Positions 27,580-33,727 of a DNA stretch of 64,000 bases are shown here, piece by piece. How positions within the stretch are numbered: position 1 is the stretch's first letter; every line of letters begins with the position of its first letter. Source of the stretch: Streptomyces sp. NBC_00433 (lineage in GTDB: Bacteria; Actinomycetota; Actinomycetes; Streptomycetales; Streptomycetaceae); assembly GCA_036015235.1 (NCBI GenBank), contig CP107926.1, positions 6,571,501 to 6,635,500 on the forward strand. The letters are read 5' to 3'. The notes under the pieces are model-generated. The model had not been told where the DNA came from and did no database searches. It saw nothing but the letters and a program-made list of their open reading frames with translations. The translations under genes and the position numbers were made by a program.

Positions 27580-27714
27580 TTCGCCGGCCCGGGGGCCGTC
27601 CGGACGATCCAGGACACCGGCCGCATCAACGAGTGCGACCTTCTCGTCGCCGTGCCAGCGGGCCTGTACCTCGTGGAGATCAAGAGCCACCCGGGCCGGC
27701 TCGCCTGGCGGCCG
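27580..27714 (+). pseudogene. Fragment of a NERD-domain protein (possibly PglW-like kinase)
   Basis: In the forward frame set at 27601 the DNA reads VRTIQDTGRINECDLLVAVP followed by AGLYLVEIKSHPGRLAW. The pattern N-E-x-D-L-L-V-x-x-x-G-L-Y-L-V-E-I-K-S-x-P-G-R-L is the core of the nuclease-related (NERD) domain at the N-terminus of large Ser/Thr kinases such as PglW of the Pgl/BREX phage-defence systems. There is no convincing start, and resemblance ends where the frame runs into the antisense end of the PIN-like gene. It is read as a relic of a lost gene. PglW identity is inference; the NERD-type match is firmer. Confidence 0.6.
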
Positions 27715-27726
27715 AGCGGGGAGCGG

Positions 27727-28311
27727 TCAGAGCAGGCCGTTCTGCCTGGCCCAGGCGATGAACTGGCCCTGACGGCAGCCGCGCGGGTAGTACATGCCTG
27801 ATGTGATCATCGCGTCCACGAGCGACGTGGCGGCGTACGCCGTTGTGTGACCGGCCCGAACAGAGTCCGCGATGATGCGGAGCGAGCCACACACCCGGAC
27901 CTTGTGCTGCTTGCCGATCCGCCGGGCGTCACTGTCATCGATCACTGCGACAGCGCCGTGCAGGTCTGCCCACGCCAGGACTGTGGCCTCTCCGCCGTCG
28001 CGGTGGCCCGGGGCGACGCGCTCGGTCCAGGTGACCAATGTCAGGATTTCGGCGAGCGCGATGCGTTCCTCGGGGTCATCGCCCAGGGCCACGACGTCAA
28101 GCCAGTCCAGGCCGTCTGTCGGGAGGTCGTGGCGCTCTAACTCGCCGCGGACCACATCGGTGGTCACGTTTCCTCCCGGCGCAGCGAGGTAGCGCTGCGC
28201 GATGTCGCCGAGTATGTCGATCTTGTCCGCCTTGATGGCGTGATGCAGTGGGGACGCATCCCACACGAGGCATGGAGCGGACAGGTCGGCTATGCGTGGA
28301 GCCTCCGTCAC
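27727..28311 (-). CDS. PIN-like domain protein coupled to the XRE-ImmA gene
   Basis: A 194-residue protein from GTG at 28311, overlapping the upstream stop (GTGA). The PIN-like fold shows in LVWDASPLHHAIKADKIDIL (first acidic residue after a strand), VVRGELERHDL, GGEATVLAWADLHGAVAVID with an acidic residue, DDSDARRIGKQHKVRV and IIADSVRAGH. This resembles DUF3368-type predicted nucleic-acid-binding PIN proteins, often toxins of toxin-antitoxin pairs. It is translated with the XRE-ImmA/IrrE protein, so the two probably act as a unit in stress response or phage defence. RNase activity is not shown. Confidence 0.75.
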   Translation of the reverse strand: MTEAPRIADLSAPCLVWDASPLHHAIKADKIDILGDIAQRYLAAPGGNVTTDVVRGELERHDLPTDGLDWLDVVALGDDPEERIALAEILTLVTWTERVAPGHRDGGEATVLAWADLHGAVAVIDDSDARRIGKQHKVRVCGSLRIIADSVRAGHTTAYAATSLVDAMITSGMYYPRGCRQGQFIAWARQNGLL

Positions 28312-29411
28312 GGCAGAGGTTCCTCCAGGTTCCGGCTCGGCAGTTGCTCCTCGGTGATTGCACCGTAGAGCAACTCCACTGTCCGTGCGCCGTTGATAAC
28401 ACCCTGCTCCCAGGCGGCAAGGGCGGCCTGCCGCCACATCGTTCCCGTGGTCCCGATCTCCAGGTCGGGAACCGGGGCGCTACCGTGTGCAGCCAGGAAG
28501 TCTCCGAGCTGGGGTGTGTCTGCTTTTTGCCGTCGTGCTTCTGTGCCATTGAGTAGGCCCAGTTCACGTGCCCTGTTGACCACGGCGCTCCAGGAGAGCC
28601 GGTAGCTTGCTGCCAACCCCAGGAGAGTTGCCCTGGGGCTTTGGCCTTCCGCGGCATGCGACCAGGCGTTGGTCACATCCCGGCTGGGAAGCAGGAACTC
28701 TCCGGCGAAGCAGTCGATGCGGTCTTCTTGCTCGCTGCGGCTGGCCGCCACTCCTGCATCGCTGTGGTAGGCGTCCTGGAGAAGGTGATGGCCGAGTTCG
28801 TGTGCCGCGGTCCAGCGACGCCGGCCGGGGTCGAGCCTGCCGCTGACGACCGCGACACCGTAACCGTCGCAGAGCAGCGAAGCACCTTCAGCGGCCTCGT
28901 CGACGACGGTCAGGAACAGTCCGAGTTGTTCCACGACATCGGCCAGCGGGCCGAGCGGGCCGGAAACCTTTCCCAGCGACCTGCGAGCTGTCTCCGCCAG
29001 CGTGACGGGATCGACCTCGGCTTCGCCGCGCAGAAGTGCGGGATCGGGGAGCGGAGGGGTGAGGTGCTGGTGATCGATGAGCCACGAGGCGGCGCGGGCA
29101 TGCTCCTCCAGCCGGGCATCCAGTCGATACCGGGCCTTGGACGCGTCGTCCGCTGTCTCTTCCAGCGCCGTGCGCCGCGCGACAAGAGCGGCGGGCGGCC
29201 GTGACACCAGATGAGCCAATGGGACGCCCAACGCGTTGGCCAGGCGAAACAGCTCCAGCGCCGTGATCCTGCGCTCGCCCGCCTCTATCCGCACGACGGC
29301 CGTACGATCCAGCTCCAGCTGCGATGCCAGCTCAGTCTGGTTCAAGCCCGCAGCCAGACGTGCCTCGGCGACTCGCTCGCCTACTTCCGCCCAGCTTTCC
29401 ACTGTCCCCAT
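28308..29411 (-). CDS. XRE-family regulator with ImmA/IrrE metallopeptidase domain
   Basis: A 367-residue fusion. Residues about 8-65 form an XRE helix-turn-helix (VGERVAEARLAAGLNQTELASQ; VVRIEAGERRITALELFRLA). The middle and C-terminal parts form an ImmA/IrrE-like zinc peptidase with HELGH at 204-208 (TAAHELGHHLLQDA) and a later acidic ligand near EQEDRIDCFAGEFLLP. Related proteins cleave or antagonise their own or a partner repressor after stress or phage infection (IrrE-DdrO, ImmA-ImmR). ATG 29411 gives the natural HTH N-terminus. It is the first gene of a two-gene unit with the PIN-like protein. Confidence 0.88.
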   Translation of the reverse strand: MGTVESWAEVGERVAEARLAAGLNQTELASQLELDRTAVVRIEAGERRITALELFRLANALGVPLAHLVSRPPAALVARRTALEETADDASKARYRLDARLEEHARAASWLIDHQHLTPPLPDPALLRGEAEVDPVTLAETARRSLGKVSGPLGPLADVVEQLGLFLTVVDEAAEGASLLCDGYGVAVVSGRLDPGRRRWTAAHELGHHLLQDAYHSDAGVAASRSEQEDRIDCFAGEFLLPSRDVTNAWSHAAEGQSPRATLLGLAASYRLSWSAVVNRARELGLLNGTEARRQKADTPQLGDFLAAHGSAPVPDLEIGTTGTMWRQAALAAWEQGVINGARTVELLYGAITEEQLPSRNLEEPLP

Positions 29412-29579
29412 GTGTGTGATTCTCGCACAGTGCGCTGGTATAGCGAGATATGCAGCGTGTGTAAGTGCGGCAAGGTCTGCGACGAGTTCGGTTCGGACGA
29501 AGGCGTTCCCTGCAGCCTCCTGGCGCGTCCTGCACGGACCGAGGCTCTGAATGGCAGGAGGTGGCATTCAAGCCAACGG

Positions 29580-29602
29580 CGGCTCCGCGCATGGCGGAGC
29601 CG
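29580..29602 (-). terminator. Hairpin after the DUF397 gene
   Basis: GGCTCCGC (29581-29588) pairs with GCGGAGCC (29594-29601) around a 5-nt loop, with one further pair outside. It follows the DUF5753-DUF397 pair and precedes the promoter side of the XRE-ImmA gene. No recognisable gene was found between 29412 and 29618. Confidence 0.6.
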
Positions 29603-29618
29603 TCCTGCCAGGAGGCGG

Positions 29619-29816
29619 TCAGATGTGCTGGGCCGCGTAGGAGACGAAGGCCGACCACTCGGCGGGGCCGAATGCGAGCTGCGGGCCCTCGGGGTCCTTG
29701 GAGTCGCGTATGTGGATGGTGCCGGGGGAGGCGGCGACCTCGACGCAGTCGGCGCTTTCGTTGCTGCTGTAGCTGCTCTTGAACCAGTGCAACTCGGCAG
29801 AGGGCTCGATCGTCAT
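29619..29816 (-). CDS. DUF397 protein
   Basis: A 65-residue protein, MTIEPSAELHWFKSSYSSNE, with the DUF397 signature W-F/R-K-S-S-Y-S-x-x-x-x-x-x-C-V-E-V-A and the closing segment GPQLAFGPAEWSAFVSYA. In streptomycetes these small acidic proteins pair with Scr1-type HTH/DUF5753 regulators, as in WhiJ-type loci affecting development, and have been suggested to act like antitoxins. The ATG overlaps the stop of the DUF5753 gene (ATGA), so the pair is translationally coupled. Confidence 0.92.
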   Translation of the reverse strand: MTIEPSAELHWFKSSYSSNESADCVEVAASPGTIHIRDSKDPEGPQLAFGPAEWSAFVSYAAQHI

Positions 29817-30667
29817 GTCTCTCCCAGGACCTTCTCGATGAACACCAGGGACTCCCGCGGGGTGAGAGCCTGCGCCCGGATAATCCCATACCGAGCTTCC
29901 AGCGTCATGATCTCGCTTCGATCGGTGGTCAGGCGGTCGAAGTGCTGGACCGAGACGAGGCCAACGGTCGGGCCGTTCTTCGTGTCCAGCAAGCGGATCT
30001 CTCCGCCCATCCCCGCGTGGTCCTCGCGGTCCGTCGGCATCACCTGGATCTCCACGTTCCGCAACTGACCCACCTCCAGAAGCCGTTCGAGCTGCCCTCG
30101 CATGACCGCCCTTCCGCCCAGCGGGCGTCGCAGCGTTACCTCCTCCTGGACGAAGCTCAGGATCGGCGCGGGCCAGCGGCTGAAGATGCTCTGCCGCGCC
30201 ATTCGTGCCGCGACGTATCGCTCGATCGTCTCCTCGTTCAGCAGCGGGCGGCGCATCTGATACAGCGCCCGGGTGTACTCCTCGGTCTGGAGCAGGCCGT
30301 GGATGTTGTGGTTGCCGTACGCGCCCATCGAAACGGCGTCGGCTTCCAGCTTCGCCAGGTCGCGGACCTTGCGCGGGTATCGCGCCTGCTCCACGTCGTC
30401 CTTGAAGGCACTCGGCATGCCGCCGGCGTCCAGCACTTCGTCGGCCGTGTCGAGGAATGCGGGCTTGGGCGCCCGGCGGCCTCGTTCGACCGAGGAGACA
30501 TGCTCCTCGCTGTAGCTGATGGCCTGGCCCAGTTCCGCCTGGGTCAACCCGGCCCGCTCGCGCCAGAGTTTGACCTGCCTGCCGACCGTCTTGAGGACGT
30601 CGCCCGCGCCGTCCTCCCAGTCCTGGTCGTCCAAGTCGCTGGCCGTCTGCCCTGACACCGTCGTCAT
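29813..30667 (-). CDS. XRE HTH / DUF5753 (Scr1-family) regulator
   Basis: A 284-residue protein. An XRE HTH covers residues about 25-85 (VGRQVKLWRERAGLTQAELG; SEEHVSSVERGRRAPKPAFL). The rest is DUF5753, with LEADAVSMGAYGNHNIHGLL, LQTEEYTRALYQMRRPLL, VTLRRPLGGRAVMRGQLERL and the closing LEARYGIIRAQALTPRESLV. GGAGGTGAGC is well placed before ATG 30667. Streptomycetes carry dozens of such regulators with DUF397 partners; several influence development and antibiotic production. It is co-translated with the DUF397 gene downstream. Confidence 0.93.
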   Translation of the reverse strand: MTTVSGQTASDLDDQDWEDGAGDVLKTVGRQVKLWRERAGLTQAELGQAISYSEEHVSSVERGRRAPKPAFLDTADEVLDAGGMPSAFKDDVEQARYPRKVRDLAKLEADAVSMGAYGNHNIHGLLQTEEYTRALYQMRRPLLNEETIERYVAARMARQSIFSRWPAPILSFVQEEVTLRRPLGGRAVMRGQLERLLEVGQLRNVEIQVMPTDREDHAGMGGEIRLLDTKNGPTVGLVSVQHFDRLTTDRSEIMTLEARYGIIRAQALTPRESLVFIEKVLGET

Positions 30668-30949
30668 CGGGCTCACCTCCGCCGTTCGTGTGCGTACCGG
30701 ACGGCTCACGTGCGTTCGGCACTGCGTAGTCCTCAGCGTAGTAACGACCATCAACGCTCTGTCACATGAACAGTGAAATCTCCACCCAGACCGCGCCGAG
30801 CGGACACTGCCCGCGCCCGCCGCCGACGTCTCCACCGGGGCGCGGTAAGCCACGCCCCGGTGGGTCGCGCCCCGCCGCGTCGGGCGCCTTCTTGTAAGGA
30901 CCCAAGAAAAAACGGGGAAAGTGCCCATCCCACCAGACCTCCGCCCGCA

Positions 30950-30995
30950 CTCACCCGAACGGGTGACGGGTGATCAGATCAGCGGTTCGGGTGAG
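30950..30995. promoter_or_regulatory. 11-bp inverted repeat in the 30.67-31.09 kb gap
   Basis: CTCACCCGAAC (30950-30960) and GTTCGGGTGAG (30985-30995) are perfect arms with a 24-nt centre that contains GGGTGACGGGTGATCAGATC. It lies about 95 bp before the winged-helix gene at 31091 and may be an operator or hairpin. The rest of 30668-31090 shows no gene that I can support. Confidence 0.5.
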
Positions 30996-31090
30996 GTACG
31001 GTCGGCGCTACAACAGCACACGAAAATGGCCCCCGGCAGGACGGCAATCCTGGTCGAGGGCCTGACCACATAGGAAGCGATACCTTCCCG

Positions 31091-32002
31091 ATGGCTGACT
31101 CGCAGTCTAACGCGGCCCTGCCCGCGCCGCCCCTCCCCGAGGGTGCGCCACCCGCCGGAGTGATCCACGTACGGCACCGGCACGCCGACCGCTTCACGGT
31201 CGTCGGAAACCACCTCGCGCAGCACCCCCACCTGTCGGCGGTGGCGATCGGGCTGGCCGTGTACATCCAGTCGCTTCCTGACGGGGCGCCGGTGAGCGTG
31301 AAGGCACTGGCAGCGCACTTCCCCGAGGGAGAGGTGACGGTCCGCCGCGCGATGAACGAACTCCAGGCGGCCGGTTACCTGGAGCGGCGGCGGGTGCCGC
31401 TGGGCGGCGGGCGGTTCGCGACGCGGGCGTTCGCGTACGACCGGCCCCGGAATGCGGGCCCGACGTCGGGCCCGGGCCGCCGCGACGGACGCGGCTCCCG
31501 CCCCGCGCCAGGACCGGGCTCCGGCCCGGCGGCGCGAGGCCTTCGCGGCGGCCTTGCGCACGGCGGGCGCGGGCTCGTCGGGCCGTCCCGGGCGCCTCGT
31601 ACGCACCGGGCCGCGCCCGTCACCGTACGGGCGGCGGCCCCGGCACAGTCCGGTCCCGCCGCGGACGTCCTCTCCCGGCTGCGGCTGGCCGACCCCCGCT
31701 TGCTGCTGTCGGCCCGCGACATCGCCCACCTGGCGCCGAGCGTGGACGACTGGCTCGCCCGCGCGGTGGCCCCGGCGCAGATCACCCGGGCGCTCACCAC
31801 GGGCCTGCCGCCGCTACCGGAGCCGATCCACCACCCGGCCCGCTTCCTCGAACACCGCCTCACTGCCCTGCTCCCGCCTCCGCTGCCCCCCGAGACCGCC
31901 CGCCCGGCGCCCCTGCGCACCTGCGACGGCTGCGACCGTGCCATCCGCACCCACGACCCCGCTGCCCGCTGCATCGACTGCCGCCCGCCGGAGCCCGCCT
32001 GA
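31091..32002 (+). CDS. Winged-helix DNA-binding protein with C-terminal zinc ribbon-like motif
   Basis: A 303-residue protein of a family I have seen in streptomycetes, with N-terminus GVIHVRHRHADRFTVVGNHL and LSAVAIGLAVYIQSLPDG. A winged helix follows (about 75-120: SVKALAAHFPEGEVTVRRAM, ELQAAGYLERRRV). The middle is Pro/Gly/Arg-rich and disordered. The helical C-terminal half ends with CDGCDRAIRTHDPAARCIDC, two CxxC pairs that could bind zinc. Translation may be weakly initiated, since AGGAAG lies about 18 bases upstream. It is a regulator or replication-type protein; its target is unknown. Confidence 0.7.
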   Translation: MADSQSNAALPAPPLPEGAPPAGVIHVRHRHADRFTVVGNHLAQHPHLSAVAIGLAVYIQSLPDGAPVSVKALAAHFPEGEVTVRRAMNELQAAGYLERRRVPLGGGRFATRAFAYDRPRNAGPTSGPGRRDGRGSRPAPGPGSGPAARGLRGGLAHGGRGLVGPSRAPRTHRAAPVTVRAAAPAQSGPAADVLSRLRLADPRLLLSARDIAHLAPSVDDWLARAVAPAQITRALTTGLPPLPEPIHHPARFLEHRLTALLPPPLPPETARPAPLRTCDGCDRAIRTHDPAARCIDCRPPEPA

Positions 32003-32039
32003 CATCGGGGGCGGACTCAGCAGCTGAGTGGGGCCGGGT

Positions 32040-32303
32040 CTAGGCGCCCTCGCCCAGGACCGTCCTGATCAGTTCGCGCTGCGCCGGGGTCAGGTCGCCG
32101 TCCACGCAGTGGACCGTGCCGGCGTCCACGGTGATCGTGTACGAGTAGCCGTCCGGATACGGGTCGCGGTTCGCGCCGGAGGGGGCCAGGGCGTCGAGGG
32201 CCAGGGCGTGGAGGTGGCCCGCGTCGGGGTGGTCGGCGGTGTTCAGGGCGGCGTGCCTGGTCAGGCCCGCGAAGCCGCCGGAGCGGGTCACCTCGATACG
32301 CAT
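32040..32303 (-). CDS. Emfourin-like inhibitor of protealysin
   Basis: An 87-residue protein, MRIEVTRSGGFAGLTRHAAL, with the N-terminal strand typical of emfourin, the intracellular inhibitor of protealysin-like M4 peptidases. The helical end reads LTPAQRELIRTVLGEG. The peptidase gene is immediately upstream. The GTG at 32315 overlaps the peptidase stop (GTGA) and could be the start; ATG 32303 fits GGAGG about 12 bases upstream and the family N-terminus. Either way the pair is co-translated, ensuring that inhibitor is made with the enzyme. Confidence 0.85.
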   Translation of the reverse strand: MRIEVTRSGGFAGLTRHAALNTADHPDAGHLHALALDALAPSGANRDPYPDGYSYTITVDAGTVHCVDGDLTPAQRELIRTVLGEGA

Positions 32304-32311
32304 CGGGCTGC

Positions 32312-33424
32312 TCACACCTCCTGGGGCTGGCCCGGCTGCTGGCGGGGGAGTCCCGCAGCGGGCGCCGGGGTGACGCCGACCTCGGTCCAGGCGGCGCGCA
32401 CCGCCCGGCTCTGGACATCCTCACCGTAGCGGGCCACGGCCGCCGCGACGGTCGCCGCGGCGAAGTCCGCGAACCGCGCCTGCGCCGACAGGGTGCCGCC
32501 GGTGAGGGTGTCGTACCAGACCTGCCCGGCCTGCTCCCAGGCGTGGCCGCCGAGCGCGGCGGCGGTGAGGTAGAAGGCCCGGTTGGGGATGCCGGAATTG
32601 AGGTGGACCCCGCCGTTGTCCTGCGTCGTGGTGACGTAGCCGGACATGGAGGCGGGCTGCGGGTCCTTGCCGAGCTGCGGGTCGTCGTAGGCCGTGCCAG
32701 GCTCCTTCATCGAGCGCAGCGCCTTGCCGTTGACGCCGGGGGCGAGCAGGCCCGCGCCGATCAGCCAGTCGGCCTGGTCGGCGGTCTGGCCGAGCGCGTA
32801 CTGCTTGATCAGGCTGCCGAAGACGTCGGAGACCGACTCGTTGAGCGCCCCCGACTGGCCCTGGTAGTCGAGGTTGGCGCTGTATTGGGTGACGCCGTGC
32901 GTCAGCTCGTGGCCGATGACGTCCAGCGGGATGGTGAAGTCCAGGAAGATCCGGCCGTCGCCGTCCCCGAAGACCATCTGCTCGCCGTTCCAGAAGGCGT
33001 TGTTGTAGCCCTTGAGGTAGTGCACGGACGCCTTCAGCGGCAGGCCCGCGTCGTCGATCGAGTGCCGCTTGTAGGCCTTCAGGTACGTCTCGAAGGTCGC
33101 GCCGAGCGCGTCGTAGGCGCGGTTGACGCCGGCGTCGGCGGACGGCCCCGCGCCCTCGGCCCGCACCTTGTGGCCCGGCAGCGCGTCGTGGTGGCGGGCG
33201 TCGTAGACCGTGCGCACCGGGTGCTCGGCGACGACGGTGCCCGCGGTGGCCGCGACAGGGCCGAGCAGGGCGTTCATCTGGCGGCGGCTGCGCTCGCGCG
33301 CGTCGTGCTCCAGGGTGTGGCGGGCTGCGGCGGACACTGCCGCGTCGTCCGTCCTGGCCAGCCGGTCCAGGACGTGCGGCGGCACGATCGTGCAGAAGAC
33401 GGGGGTCGAGGCAAGGGAGTCCAT
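32312..33424 (-). CDS. M4-family metallopeptidase (protealysin-like)
   Basis: A 370-residue thermolysin-fold zinc peptidase. There is no signal peptide. A short propeptide carries the PPxxL motif (PPHVL, residues 15-19) that marks the protealysin subgroup. The zinc site is HELTH (172-176) with Glu196 in GALNESVSD; GGVHLNSGIPNRAFYL carries the second catalytic His region. CACATT six bases before ATG 33424 suggests a leaderless transcript. Protealysins act inside cells or on host targets and are controlled by emfourin, encoded just downstream. The physiological target is unknown. Confidence 0.93.
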   Translation of the reverse strand: MDSLASTPVFCTIVPPHVLDRLARTDDAAVSAAARHTLEHDARERSRRQMNALLGPVAATAGTVVAEHPVRTVYDARHHDALPGHKVRAEGAGPSADAGVNRAYDALGATFETYLKAYKRHSIDDAGLPLKASVHYLKGYNNAFWNGEQMVFGDGDGRIFLDFTIPLDVIGHELTHGVTQYSANLDYQGQSGALNESVSDVFGSLIKQYALGQTADQADWLIGAGLLAPGVNGKALRSMKEPGTAYDDPQLGKDPQPASMSGYVTTTQDNGGVHLNSGIPNRAFYLTAAALGGHAWEQAGQVWYDTLTGGTLSAQARFADFAAATVAAAVARYGEDVQSRAVRAAWTEVGVTPAPAAGLPRQQPGQPQEV

Positions 33425-33594
33425 GTGCGCAATGTGGCACGGTGAGTACGGTGTGTCACCAAGTCGGGGGCGAAGTTGACGAGAAGGAGCGAAGGATGGG
33501 GATTTCGGTGGACAGAACCGACCATCTTGAATGCTGAGAGGACCTACGCACCGGCTACGTGATTCCGCCCGGCCTCGGCTATGGTCGACGCATC

Positions 33595-33642
33595 ATGCGT
33601 TTCGGGCTGCTTCTCCTTAGCTGCCGCGGCGAGGGCCTGTAG
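33595..33642 (+). CDS. leuL: leuA leader peptide (leucine attenuator)
   Basis: A 15-codon frame, MRFGLLLLSCRGEGL, contains four consecutive leucine codons (ctg ctt ctc ctt) and ends with a fifth at ctg before TAG. It lies 85 bp upstream of leuA. Leader peptides of this kind before leuA are established for actinobacteria: scarce Leu-tRNA stalls the ribosome and favours antitermination. TATGGT nine bases before the ATG is a possible -10. The codons ctt and ctc are rarer in GC-rich genomes, which should sharpen the response. Confidence 0.87.
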   Translation: MRFGLLLLSCRGEGL

Positions 33643-33690
33643 TCGTAGGCCGACCCCCTCCCCGCGGAGTTCGGCGTTTCCAGCCGTCGG

Positions 33691-33705
33691 CCGTTCCCCG
33701 AACGG
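33691..33705 (+). promoter_or_regulatory. Hairpin in the leuA attenuator region
   Basis: CCGTTC (33691-33696) and GAACGG (33700-33705) flank CCC, a perfect 6-bp stem between the leader peptide and leuA. It could be part of the attenuator or could shield the GAGGAG ribosome-binding site at 33710. The competing antiterminator was not resolved by eye. Confidence 0.45.
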
Positions 33706-33727
33706 ACCCCGAGGAGCCAGAGCCCCC

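Noticed and set aside
27496..27690. Minus-strand 64-codon frame over the NERD fragment
   Set aside because: The forward frame carries a recognisable NERD-like motif; the reverse frame has no motif and no start signal.
26581..33424. Integrated plasmid or prophage
   Set aside because: No integrase, replication, transfer or capsid gene and no att-like direct repeats were found at the borders.
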